Positions 9,984 to 17,964 of a stretch of DNA of 64,000 nucleotides are shown here, in pieces. The notes beneath the pieces were generated by a model. The model searched no databases. It was not told the origin of the DNA and was given only the letters and a program-made list of their open reading frames with translations. Each line of letters starts with the position of its first letter. The first letter of the stretch is position 1. The stretch is from Longispora albida DSM 44784 (GTDB lineage: Bacteria > Actinomycetota > Actinomycetes > Mycobacteriales > Micromonosporaceae): contig NZ_KB903834.1 in NCBI RefSeq assembly GCF_000379825.1, positions 479,976-543,975 on the forward strand, given 5' to 3'. The translations under genes were made by a program, and so were the position numbers.

Positions 9984-10028
9984 CAGCGGCACGCGGCGCC
10001 AAATTCCGCGTGCCGCTGCTGGCTTTTT
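9984..10028 (+). terminator. strong terminator after serC
   Basis: Perfect 13-bp stem CAGCGGCACGCGG / CCGCGTGCCGCTG (9984-9996, 10006-10018), 9-nt loop, then a TTTTT run at 10024-10028. It is 12 bp past the serC stop. Confidence 0.93.
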
Positions 10029-10141
10029 GCCCACTTTTGAGGTACTCGGAGTCCAGATAGCTCCGGCGTGGCTCGCACCGAGCCGCTAAGGTTCGTCGTA
10101 CGGTGTCTAGACAGGCGCCCCCGACGGGACGGAGGATCGCG

Positions 10142-11164
10142 ATGCGGCCGGTACGCTTCGTCGCCCTCTCCGAGGACGGCCAGGCGCTGGTACTCGCCGA
10201 CGAGGTCGGACGACTGCTGGCGCTCCCCATCGACGAGCAGATGACCTCTGCCCTCCGGCACGACCGGACGGCGCTGCGCACGCATCCGGCGAGCCCGGCC
10301 GTCAGTTCCCAGACCGCGCTGTCCCCACGGGACATCCAGGCCCGGATCAGGGGCGGCGAGTCCGCAGAGGACGTGGCCCGGGTCGCAAACGTGCCCGTCG
10401 ACCGCGTCCTGCGGTACGCGGGGCCGGTGCTCCAGGAGCGGGCCATGCTCGCCCAGCACGCCCGCCGTACCCGGCTGCGCACCTCCGACCGTGGCGCCTC
10501 GCTGGCCGAGGTCGTCGACGCGCGCCTCGGCAAGCACGGGGTGGACGCGGAGAAGGTCTCCTGGGACGCGTACCGGCGTGACGACGGCACGTGGCGCGTG
10601 GTCGCGACCTGGCCGAGCGGCAAGGCGACAGCCCAGGCCGTCTGGGAGCTGGACAAGGCCCGGCAGGTCGTCATCCCGTCCGACGACATGTCCCACTACC
10701 TGTGCACCGAGCGCCCCGCACCACTGCTCGGCCAGGACCCGCTGCCCGAGCCGCACAGCAAGGGCCACGACCCGGTCGGCCCGGCCGCCCGCCCGCTGCG
10801 CCCCGCCGACCAGCTCGGCGAGGCCCGCAAGCAGGCGGCAGACCCGATCCGCTCGGGCCGCGACGCGCTGCTGGCCTCCCTGGAGCGCCCGCTCGACCGG
10901 CCCGGCCGCGGGCTGGAGCCCGCCGCCCGGCCGTCGAAGAGCGGGACGTTGTCGGTCTCCGCGTTCGCCGAGGACGACAGCGACGCCCCGAAGGAGATCC
11001 CGGCTGTGCCCTCGCTGGCCGTGCTCCGGCCTCGGCGGACGACGCCCGCGACTCCGGCCGCCGGCGCGGACAGTACAGCGGACAAACCCCGCAAGAAGCT
11101 CCCCAGCTGGGACGATGTGCTGTTCGGCAGCGCGCCGGCCACCCCCGGCCAGGCCACTTCCTGA
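10142..11164 (+). CDS. sepH: septation protein SepH (DUF3071)
   Basis: Actinobacterial cell-division protein; in Streptomyces SepH stimulates FtsZ assembly. The 340-residue protein begins MRPVRFVALSEDGQALVLAD, the DUF3071 signature. A helix-turn-helix-like segment at about 61-101 (SPRDIQARIRGG, then ESAEDVARVANVPVDRVLRY) follows. Residues 130-185 are a conserved beta-rich part (WRVVATWPSGKATAQAVWELD). The last 140 residues are a low-complexity proline/arginine/alanine tail ending in a basic amphipathic stretch, PRKKLPSWDDVLFG. The start ATG has GGAGG at 10131-10135, six bases before it. A monocistronic gene upstream of marR. Confidence 0.93.
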   Translation: MRPVRFVALSEDGQALVLADEVGRLLALPIDEQMTSALRHDRTALRTHPASPAVSSQTALSPRDIQARIRGGESAEDVARVANVPVDRVLRYAGPVLQERAMLAQHARRTRLRTSDRGASLAEVVDARLGKHGVDAEKVSWDAYRRDDGTWRVVATWPSGKATAQAVWELDKARQVVIPSDDMSHYLCTERPAPLLGQDPLPEPHSKGHDPVGPAARPLRPADQLGEARKQAADPIRSGRDALLASLERPLDRPGRGLEPAARPSKSGTLSVSAFAEDDSDAPKEIPAVPSLAVLRPRRTTPATPAAGADSTADKPRKKLPSWDDVLFGSAPATPGQATS

Positions 11165-11210
11165 CCCGATCTTGGTGTGGACCATCACAGGTCGTTTCAC
11201 AAACTAATGA

Positions 11211-11221
11211 GTTAGGCTAAC
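11211..11221 (+). promoter_or_regulatory. palindrome overlapping the marR -10 box (possible MarR operator)
   Basis: GTTAGGCTAAC is an 11-bp palindrome with a single central base. It contains TAGGCT (11213-11218), which ends 7 nt before the GTG of the MarR gene, the geometry of a leaderless promoter. An inverted repeat on the -10 box is where an autorepressor would act; binding is inferred. Confidence 0.5.
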
Positions 11222-11225
11222 GATC

Positions 11226-11663
11226 GTGATGGTTCGGCCCTCGGAGAGCCAGGCACTCCTCGCCGCGACGTTGCGGCGGGCGATCATGCGGCTCAACCGC
11301 GGACTACGCCGGGCGCGCCCGGTCAGCGTTCTCACGCCGAGTCAGTTCTCGGCCCTGACCAGTATCGATCTGGCCGGGACCCTGACTCCCCGCGAGCTCG
11401 CCGACGCAGAGCGCGTCCAGCCGCCGACGATGACCAAGATCGTGGCCAAGCTCGAAGAGCACGGCCTGATCCAGCGGGCTCCCCACCCGACCGACGGCCG
11501 CCAGGTGATCCTGACGGCCAGCGAAGCGGGCAGGGAGCTCCTCGGGGACAGCACCCGGGCCAGGGACGCCTGGCTCGCCGAGCGCCTCGCGGACCTCGAT
11601 CCCGAAGACCGCGAGACGCTCAGCAGGGCCGCCGAGGTGCTGGAGCGCATCGCCCGGTCATAG
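11226..11663 (+). CDS. MarR family transcriptional regulator
   Basis: A 145-residue winged-helix regulator. The recognition region is LTPRELADAERVQPPTMTKIVAKLEEHGLIQRAPHP at about 57-92. It is followed by the wing DGRQVILTASEAG, the classical MarR DNA-binding layout, with N- and C-terminal dimerisation helices. The GTG at 11226 is preferred over an ATG one codon later because of the TAGGCT hexamer 7 nt upstream. The MFS exporter starts 66 bp downstream on the same strand, so this regulator likely controls that transporter and itself; the ligand is unknown. Confidence 0.92.
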   Translation: MMVRPSESQALLAATLRRAIMRLNRGLRRARPVSVLTPSQFSALTSIDLAGTLTPRELADAERVQPPTMTKIVAKLEEHGLIQRAPHPTDGRQVILTASEAGRELLGDSTRARDAWLAERLADLDPEDRETLSRAAEVLERIARS

Positions 11664-11729
11664 CTTCGCCCGTGCGCCGGACCATCCCGCGTCAGACGAC
11701 CACTGTCTACGTAGGGGGCGCATTACAGC

Positions 11730-12968
11730 GTGTTTCATTCTCTCCGGGTCAGAAACTACAGGCTCTTCGTCACCGGACAATTCATCTCCCTCATCGGCGC
11801 CTGGATGCAGTTCGTCGCCCAGGACTGGTTGGTGCTGCAACTCTCTGACAACTCCGGGACAGCCCTCGGGGTGATCACCGCGTTGCAGTTCCTGCCGATC
11901 CTGGTCCTGACCCTGTGGGCCGGGAAGCTCGCCGACCGCTATGACAAGCGCAAACTCCTGATCTTCGCGAACGCCGCCTGGGGTGTGCTCGCGATCGCCC
12001 TCGGCCTGCTGGTCGTCAGCGGCCACGTGCAGCTCTGGCACCTGTTCGTCTCCGCGGCGCTTTTCGGCTCGATCAACGCGATCGAGGTACCGATCCGGCA
12101 GTCGTTCGCCGGTGAGCTCGTCGGTACGGACCTGCTGCCCAACGCGCTGTCGCTGTCGGCGGCCACGTTCAACACCGCCCGGATCATCGGGCCGGCGCTC
12201 GCCGGTGTCGGGATCGCGTGGCTCGGTACCGGGCCGGTGTTCCTGCTCAACGCGCTCACGTACCTCGGGCCGCTGGCCGGCCTGATCATGATGCGGTCGG
12301 CCGAGCTGCACCGGGCGGCCCCGTCGCGGACCCCGGCGAAGATCTCCGACGGGCTGCGGTACGTGCGGCGGCGGGCCGACCTGATGCTCCCGATGGCGAT
12401 GATGGGCGTGATCGCGATGCTCGGGTACAACTTCAACCTCACGCTGGCGATCATGTCGAAGACGGTGTTCCACAATGGAGCGGCGTCGTTCGGGCTGCTC
12501 ACCTCAGCCCTCGCTGGCGGGGCGCTCATGGGTGCGCTGGCCGGGGCCAAGCGGCGGGCACGCCCTTCGGTGTTCGTGGTACTCGGCGGGGCACTCCTCT
12601 TCGGGGTGCTGGAGACGATCCTCGGCTTCGCCCCGACCTACTGGACCATGATCGCGCTGCTCTTCCCGACCGGCTTCGCGATGGTGTACCTGGCGCAGGC
12701 GTGCAACCAGCGCGTGCAGATGGGCGTGCCGGCCGAGTACCGGGGCCGGGTGACCGCGCTCTACATGATGGTCTTCGCCGGGACGAACCCGATCGGCGCG
12801 CCGATCGTCGGCTGGCTGGCCGAGCACGTCAGCCCCCGGTCGAGCATCTGGGTCGGCGGGCTGACCGCGATCGTCGTCGCGATCACCGCGCTGGTCGTCC
12901 GGATCAGGCTGCGGGGCGCTGACGACCTGCGGGTGGCGGTGCCTGCCCTGGCCAGGCTGGCCCGGTAG
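11730..12968 (+). CDS. MFS exporter (EntS/MFS_3-like)
   Basis: A 412-residue, 12-helix major facilitator protein. It opens with FHSLRVRNYRLFVTGQFISLIGAWMQ, typical of the enterobactin-exporter/macrolide-efflux subfamily. The signature loop 2-3 is WAGKLADRYDKRKLLI (about 64-79), and the PIRQSFAGELV segment is characteristic of this group. The start is GTG at 11730, after GTAGGGGG. Position directly behind a MarR gene points to a regulated efflux pump for a drug or siderophore-like compound; the substrate cannot be read from sequence. Confidence 0.88.
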   Translation: MFHSLRVRNYRLFVTGQFISLIGAWMQFVAQDWLVLQLSDNSGTALGVITALQFLPILVLTLWAGKLADRYDKRKLLIFANAAWGVLAIALGLLVVSGHVQLWHLFVSAALFGSINAIEVPIRQSFAGELVGTDLLPNALSLSAATFNTARIIGPALAGVGIAWLGTGPVFLLNALTYLGPLAGLIMMRSAELHRAAPSRTPAKISDGLRYVRRRADLMLPMAMMGVIAMLGYNFNLTLAIMSKTVFHNGAASFGLLTSALAGGALMGALAGAKRRARPSVFVVLGGALLFGVLETILGFAPTYWTMIALLFPTGFAMVYLAQACNQRVQMGVPAEYRGRVTALYMMVFAGTNPIGAPIVGWLAEHVSPRSSIWVGGLTAIVVAITALVVRIRLRGADDLRVAVPALARLAR

Positions 12969-12981
12969 TACCTCCTGCTCT

Positions 12982-13015
12982 CGGCAGGGTCCGTGGTGGT
13001 CACGGGCCTCTGCCG
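12982..13015 (+). terminator. hairpin after the MFS gene
   Basis: Two stacked stems, CGGCAG/CTGCCG (12982-12987, 13010-13015) and CCGTG/CACGG (12991-12995, 13001-13005), lie 14 bp past the exporter stop. There is no clear T-run, so termination is plausible but not certain. Confidence 0.45.
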
Positions 13016-13066
13016 GTTCACACGTTGGGGCCGAAAATGTCGTACGGGCGTGTGAAGGTTGCAGGC

Positions 13067-13804
13067 ATGGAGTTCTCTGATCTGCGTACCCGGCTGGCTG
13101 ACGACTACGACCGGCTCGCCGCGGCCGCCGCCAGCGCCGGCCTGACCGCTCCCGTGCCCTCGTGCCCGGGCTGGACGGTCGAGGACCTGGTCCGGCACGT
13201 CGCCGAGGTGTATCTGCACAAGGTCGAGTGCATGCGGCTCGGCCAGCAGCCGGTCGACTGGCCACGCGACTTCTCGGGCGAGGAGGCGCTGGGGCTCCTC
13301 GACCGGGCGTACCGGGAGCTGGCGGCGGAGTTCGGCAGCCGTGAGCCGGAAGAGGTGCGCTACACGTGGTTCAAGCCCGACCAGAGCGTCGGGTTCTGGA
13401 TCCGGCGGATGGCGCACGAGACCGTCGTCCACCGGCTCGACGCCGAGCGCGCCGCCGGGCAGGTGAGCCCGGTGCCCGCCGACCTCGCGCTGGACGGTGT
13501 CGACGAGATGCTGAAGGTCTTCCTCGAAGGCTGGACGACGATGTGGCCGGAGGACTTCCCGCTGGCCGACGGGCCCGCCATCACCGTGCACAGCGGCGGC
13601 CGCTCGTGGACGGTGCAGCCGGGTACCGAGCGGGTCGTGGTCACGGACGGGGCCGAGGTGGCCGCCGGGACCAGGATCAGCGCCGAGCCGGAGCAGCTGA
13701 TGCTGTGGCTGTGGGCCCGGGCCGGCGACGACACCGTCAAGGTCGAAGGCGACCCGGCCGGGGTGGCTCACCTCCGGGAGCTGCTGGCTGTCACCACCCA
13801 GTGA
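13067..13804 (+). CDS. maleylpyruvate isomerase family mycothiol-dependent-type protein
   Basis: A 245-residue member of the DinB-like/MDMPI family, which includes mycothiol-dependent maleylpyruvate isomerase. The N-terminal helical bundle contains PVPSCPGWTVEDLVRHVAEVY (about 24-44), and WIRRMAHETVVHRLDAE (about 109-125) supplies the metal-site histidines. The C-terminal domain is the SCP2-like part found in these proteins. The ATG at 13067 is preceded by GAAGG with 8-nt spacing. The substrate is unknown; the name reflects family membership, not proven activity. It supports a mycothiol-producing actinomycete host. Confidence 0.87.
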   Translation: MEFSDLRTRLADDYDRLAAAAASAGLTAPVPSCPGWTVEDLVRHVAEVYLHKVECMRLGQQPVDWPRDFSGEEALGLLDRAYRELAAEFGSREPEEVRYTWFKPDQSVGFWIRRMAHETVVHRLDAERAAGQVSPVPADLALDGVDEMLKVFLEGWTTMWPEDFPLADGPAITVHSGGRSWTVQPGTERVVVTDGAEVAAGTRISAEPEQLMLWLWARAGDDTVKVEGDPAGVAHLRELLAVTTQ

Positions 13805-13846
13805 GGATCACGGTCAACTGGCTGGCGCATCCGCTCCTGACGCGCC

Positions 13847-13852
13847 TAGCCT
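13847..13852 (+). promoter_or_regulatory. leaderless-type -10 box TAGCCT
   Basis: TANNNT hexamer ending 6 nt before the GTG at 13859, with no Shine-Dalgarno in between. Confidence 0.5.
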
Positions 13853-13858
13853 GGTGAC

Positions 13859-14419
13859 GTGGCCGCGTTGCATGCCGCTGCCGTCGCCGTCGCCCTGACG
13901 ACCCTGGCCGCGAGCCCGATCCTGATCGCCTGGCTGGTCGTCCGCGCTGACGACCTCGCCGGGTACGCGGACGATGTCATCGAGAGGCTGCCCGGCCCGC
14001 TCGGGCACGAGCCGACCGCCCGACACCGGCCGATCGAGGACATCGCCGCCGACCTGCGCCGCCTGGCCGCCGAGCTGCGCGCCCCGGTGCTGATCCCGGC
14101 GGAGCTGGCCGAGCTGGAGCAGGACGAGCGCGAGGCCGTCGAACTCGACCGGCTGGCCCGGCAGCTGGAGGGCATGGAACAGGGCATCGAGCCGGCCGAG
14201 GTCGCCACGCCCTCGGCCGAGACCCTGCGCCGCGCCGCCCAGTGGCGGGCCGAGCTGCGCCGCGAGGCCGTGTGGATCTCCTACGACGAGGCACTGCGGG
14301 ACGCGTGCCGGGCGCTCGGCGTGCCACACCACCTGGACACCGTGGTCGGCGTGGAACTGGCCGCCGAGCGGATCCGGGTCGAGGAGGATTTGATCGAGGC
14401 GGGGCTGCGGGTCCGGTGA
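13859..14419 (+). CDS. hypothetical membrane-anchored helical protein
   Basis: A 186-residue protein I cannot assign. One hydrophobic segment at about 5-28 is probably an uncleaved anchor. It is followed by a long, charged, mostly helical region rich in Glu, Arg and Ala. Heptad-like stretches at 62-105 and 118-150 suggest a coiled coil. The GTG at 13859 is chosen for the TAGCCT box 6 nt upstream. It ends 13 bp from the convergent purine permease gene. No catalytic motif is visible. Confidence 0.68.
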   Translation: MAALHAAAVAVALTTLAASPILIAWLVVRADDLAGYADDVIERLPGPLGHEPTARHRPIEDIAADLRRLAAELRAPVLIPAELAELEQDEREAVELDRLARQLEGMEQGIEPAEVATPSAETLRRAAQWRAELRREAVWISYDEALRDACRALGVPHHLDTVVGVELAAERIRVEEDLIEAGLRVR

Positions 14420-14432
14420 GATCGGTGCCCGG

Positions 14433-15866
14433 TCAGGCGCCGATCGCGGATTCGATCGGGCCGCGGAGGAAGTAAAGGACGAAGAGGGCCGCGATCAGCC
14501 AGAGCAGGACGTGGACGGAGCGTGCCTTGCCCTTGACGACCTTGAGCAGGACGAACGAGATCACGCCGGCGCCGATGCCGTTGGAGATCGAGTACGTGAA
14601 GGGCATCAGGACGATGGTGAGGAAGGCCGGGATCGCTATCTCGTAGTCGGTCCAGTCGATCGTGCGGACGGCCGTCATCATCAGGAAACCGACGACGACG
14701 AGCGCCGCCGTGGCCGCCTCGAAGGGCACGACCGTCACGAGCGGGGCGAGGAACATCGCCGCGAGGAACAGGCCGCCGGTGACCAGGTTGGAGACGCCGG
14801 TACGGGCACCTTCGGCGACGCCTGCCGCCGACTCGATGTACGAGGTGTTGGAGGAGACGCTGGCCGCGCCGCCGGCCGCAGCCGCGATCGAGTCGACGAG
14901 CAGGATCTCGCGGGACCGTGGCGGGTTCCCCTCGGCGTCGAGCAGGCCGCCCTCCTGGCCGACGGCCACCATCGTGCCCATCGTGTCGAAGAAGTCGGTC
15001 AGCAGCAGGGTGAACACGAACATCAGCGCGACCACCCAGCCCGCCCGCTGCCACGAGCCGAACAGGTCGAACTTGCCGACCAGGCTCAGGTCGGGTACGT
15101 CCACAATGGTGGATGGCAGCTTGGGGACGTTGAGCTGCCAGCCCTTGGGGTTTCCGGCACTGGAACCGATCTTCGCGACCGACTCGACGGCGATGGCGAG
15201 GGCGGTCGTGCCGACGATACCGATCAGGAACGCGCCGCGTACCCGGCGGATGACGAGGACCAGCAGGCCGAGCAGGCCGAGGACGAAGACGAGGGTCGGC
15301 CAGCCGAGCAGCTTGCCGCCGGTACCCATGCCGATCGGCGGGGTGGGCACGCCGGTCGAGCGGACGAAGCCGGCGTCCACGAAGCCGATCAGCGCGAGGA
15401 ACAGGCCGATCCCGGCGCCGATGGCCGCCTTGAGCTGGATGGGTACTGCCTTGAAGACGGCGGTGCGCAGGCCGGTGAGTACCAGGATCGTGATGATCAG
15501 GCCCTCGATGACGACCAGGCCCATCGCGTCGGCCCAGGTCATGTGCGGGGCGATCTCGTAGGCGATCATCGCGTTGACGCCGAGGCCAGCCGCGAGGGCC
15601 AGCGGGAAGCGCGCGACGACGCCCATGAGGATCGTCATCAGCCCGGCGACCAGTGCGGTGGCCGCGGCCAGGGCCGGGGTGCTGAGCTTGGCTCCGGTGA
15701 TGTCCTTGGCCCCGCCGAGGATCAGCGGGTTGAGGACGACGATGTAGGCCATCGTGAAGAAGGTGGCGAGCCCGCCGCGCACCTCCCGGCTGATGGTCGA
15801 ACCCCGGGCGCTGATCTGGAAGTACCTGTCGAAGCCTGTCACCTGGAGATCTTTACATTGGGTCAT
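14433..15866 (-). CDS. NCS2 family (AzgA-like) purine permease
   Basis: Proton-coupled importer for adenine, guanine or hypoxanthine. The 477-residue protein starts FDRYFQISARGSTISREVRGGLATFFTMAYIVVLNP, the AzgA-type N-terminus. Key family motifs are TPALAAATALVAG, GLGVNAMIAYEIAP and DFFDTMGT at 291-298. About 12-14 helices are predicted. A much longer reading frame continues upstream but is antisense to the glycoamidase gene; the ATG at 15864-15866 gives the correct family start. It diverges from that gene over 57 bp. Confidence 0.93.
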   Translation of the reverse strand: MTQCKDLQVTGFDRYFQISARGSTISREVRGGLATFFTMAYIVVLNPLILGGAKDITGAKLSTPALAAATALVAGLMTILMGVVARFPLALAAGLGVNAMIAYEIAPHMTWADAMGLVVIEGLIITILVLTGLRTAVFKAVPIQLKAAIGAGIGLFLALIGFVDAGFVRSTGVPTPPIGMGTGGKLLGWPTLVFVLGLLGLLVLVIRRVRGAFLIGIVGTTALAIAVESVAKIGSSAGNPKGWQLNVPKLPSTIVDVPDLSLVGKFDLFGSWQRAGWVVALMFVFTLLLTDFFDTMGTMVAVGQEGGLLDAEGNPPRSREILLVDSIAAAAGGAASVSSNTSYIESAAGVAEGARTGVSNLVTGGLFLAAMFLAPLVTVVPFEAATAALVVVGFLMMTAVRTIDWTDYEIAIPAFLTIVLMPFTYSISNGIGAGVISFVLLKVVKGKARSVHVLLWLIAALFVLYFLRGPIESAIGA

Positions 15867-15923
15867 TGCGTATCCCGGTATTGGGTCTTGTCCTGAGGTG
15901 GTGCGGGCTGCCAGGTTGTCCGG

Positions 15924-17516
15924 ATGAAGAAGATTCTCGGCGCGCTGGCCGCCGGGGTGCTCGCCTTCGGGCTGGGTACCCCGGCGTATGCCGCGGCCCC
16001 TCCGCCAGAGTTCGGTACCGACTGGGACGACCCGACGACCGCCGCCCCGGCCGTCGAGCGCCCGGCCGGGCACTCGTGCACGGTGCAGATCGTCGACCAC
16101 AAGTTCGTGAACTTCACGCCGTTCACCGGGACGTATGTGCCGCCGGGTGGGTGTGGCGCCGCCGGTAGCTGGAGCAAGGTCGTGCTTGATCTGCACGGGG
16201 CGGTGAAGGGGCGGCAGTTCGACCGGCTCGGCGCCCTGTCGCTGGGCGGGGTGACCATCTTCAAGACGTCCACTCCGGAGCCGTCGGCTGATGGCATCCA
16301 GTGGCACGTCGAGAAGGACGTCACCCAGTACTCGGCGCTGCTGAAGAGTGAGCAGCCGATCTGGATGCTGATCGGGAACGTGGTCAACGAGACGTACACC
16401 GGGATTCTCGACGTCCAGGTGAGCCTGACGTTCTACACGGGTGCCGCGGCGAAGGTCGTTGGGCCGGATCATGTGTACGGGGCCACGCCGCACACGGTGC
16501 AGGCGCTGGACGGGCTGCACCGGGAGGGGCCGGACCAGGTCGGCACGGTGACTGTGGACCGGAAGACGGAGCGGCTCGTCGCGGAGGTGTACGCGACCGG
16601 GTCGGGCGGTGGCTGCGAGGAGTTCTGGTACACGGTGGCGCCGGCGGACACGGCGTACTCGTGCGCGTACGCGAGCGGACCGTACCGCGAGGTCCAGGTG
16701 CTGATCGACGGGAAGCTGGCCGGCATCGCCTCCCCGTACCCGCACATTTACACCGGCGGATGGTCGAACCCGTTCCTGTGGTACGCGGTGCCGGCGCCGA
16801 GGGCGTTCAGCATCCGGCCGCTGAGCTATGACCTGAGCCCGTTCCTCGGGCAGCTGACGGACGGGGCCGCGCACCGGGTCTCGGTCCGGGTGGTCGGCGT
16901 GCCGGAGGGCCAGGTCGGCTGGGACGTTCCGACGAACATCCTCGGGTGGCAGGGTGCCGGTGTCGTGACCGGTACTGCCGTGGAGACCGCCGACTACCCG
17001 GCGAGCAACGTCGTGACGGCCGGGGGCATGCGGGTCGCGGTGAAGGCCGGGCACCGGTTCACGGCGTCGGCGACGTTGCGGACCGCGAGCGGCCAGGTCC
17101 AGGTGAGCGTGGACCAGACGGTCGGCAACGACAGCGTCCACACCTGGTCGGAGGGCGAGAACCACGACGAGCTGAACGCGACGTGGACCGACGCCTCGGT
17201 GGTCAGCCGGCTGGGTGCCGGGCCGGGGACGGGAATCGTCAAGGACACGAAGCGGTTCACCGTGAACGGGTACATCGACGTGAACTCCGCCAACCGGCTC
17301 GTCACGAAGCTGACCCTGGGCGACTACCAGAACTGGAGCCGGATCGGCGGCGGGCCGATCGAGCGCTTCAAGCTGGAGGACGTGTTCGACGGGGAGGCCG
17401 GCTTCACGCTGGGCGTCCCGAGGCCCGAGCGGCACGCGACGGGGACGTCGCAGGAGACGTACAAGCTGAACGGCGTGACCCGGATCGTCAAGACGGTCAA
17501 CGGGTACCGGGTGTGA
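15924..17516 (+). CDS. secreted peptide-N-glycosidase A (PNGase A)-like amidase
   Basis: Probable glycoamidase that cleaves the asparagine-linked N-glycan from glycopeptides, acting outside the cell. Residues 1-24 form a signal peptide (KK, hydrophobic core, AYA cleavage). The family hallmarks of plant/fungal-type PNGase A are visible: a KVVLDLHGAVKGRQFDRLGAL block at about 89-109, GGVTIFKTSTPEP followed by GIQWHVEKDVTQY at about 112-135, and GPYREVQVLIDGKLAG with YPHIYTGGW at about 253-280. The 530-residue length is typical. ATG at 15924; no upstream Shine-Dalgarno is obvious. Its presence implies the organism meets eukaryotic N-glycoproteins in soil or on hosts (inference). Confidence 0.86.
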   Translation: MKKILGALAAGVLAFGLGTPAYAAAPPPEFGTDWDDPTTAAPAVERPAGHSCTVQIVDHKFVNFTPFTGTYVPPGGCGAAGSWSKVVLDLHGAVKGRQFDRLGALSLGGVTIFKTSTPEPSADGIQWHVEKDVTQYSALLKSEQPIWMLIGNVVNETYTGILDVQVSLTFYTGAAAKVVGPDHVYGATPHTVQALDGLHREGPDQVGTVTVDRKTERLVAEVYATGSGGGCEEFWYTVAPADTAYSCAYASGPYREVQVLIDGKLAGIASPYPHIYTGGWSNPFLWYAVPAPRAFSIRPLSYDLSPFLGQLTDGAAHRVSVRVVGVPEGQVGWDVPTNILGWQGAGVVTGTAVETADYPASNVVTAGGMRVAVKAGHRFTASATLRTASGQVQVSVDQTVGNDSVHTWSEGENHDELNATWTDASVVSRLGAGPGTGIVKDTKRFTVNGYIDVNSANRLVTKLTLGDYQNWSRIGGGPIERFKLEDVFDGEAGFTLGVPRPERHATGTSQETYKLNGVTRIVKTVNGYRV

Positions 17517-17668
17517 GTTAGGTACGACGCTCCGGGCCCGGTGGCGGGGTGGTTGTGGCGCGAGTCATGACCGGTCGCCGCCGGGCCCGGGGCCTTGCGG
17601 CCGGAGCTTGGGTACGTCTGAGCGGTACGGGCGTTCTGTTTCGTCTCGCCCGGGACGATCACGCTCGG

Positions 17669-17674
17669 TACGCT
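17669..17674 (+). promoter_or_regulatory. leaderless-type -10 box TACGCT
   Basis: TANNNT hexamer exactly 6 nt upstream of the GTG at 17681; fixes the start of the DUF2530 gene. Confidence 0.55.
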
Positions 17675-17680
17675 GGCCCC

Positions 17681-17947
17681 GTGACCAGGAGACCCGAGCC
17701 GCGTGAGCCGCACAAGTCGTTGGAGTCGCGGCCCGAGCCCGAGCCGCTGGATCTCCCGGGTACGCCGTTCGCGGTGGCGGGGATCGCGCTGTGGGCTGTG
17801 GCATGGGTGGCCGTGAAGGCCTTCGGCGGGTCGGAGGTCTGGGGGCAGATCTGCCTGGCCGGTGTGCTGGTGGGGATCCCGGGGCTGCTCACGATGATCG
17901 TGCATGATCGCGGACGGCGGAATCGGAAGCAGCGGGAGGCTGTGTAG
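17681..17947 (+). CDS. DUF2530 small membrane protein
   Basis: An 88-residue protein with a proline/charged N-terminus (about 1-28), then two hydrophobic helices at about 29-48 and 54-74 and a basic tail HDRGRRNRKQRE. It matches the DUF2530 pattern of actinobacteria, function unknown. In related genomes DUF2530 lies near NCS2 permeases, as here with the purine permease two genes away. The GTG at 17681 follows a TACGCT box by 6 nt. A longer upstream frame is possible but lacks a promoter or ribosome-binding site. Confidence 0.76.
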   Translation: MTRRPEPREPHKSLESRPEPEPLDLPGTPFAVAGIALWAVAWVAVKAFGGSEVWGQICLAGVLVGIPGLLTMIVHDRGRRNRKQREAV

Positions 17948-17964
17948 CCGCTGGGTTCCCGGCG

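Noticed and set aside
15867..17435. Long minus-strand open frame upstream of the purine permease, giving a 1000-residue protein
   Set aside because: It is antisense to the PNGase A-like gene, rich in R/P/H/V shadow composition, and the permease has a proper family start at 15866.
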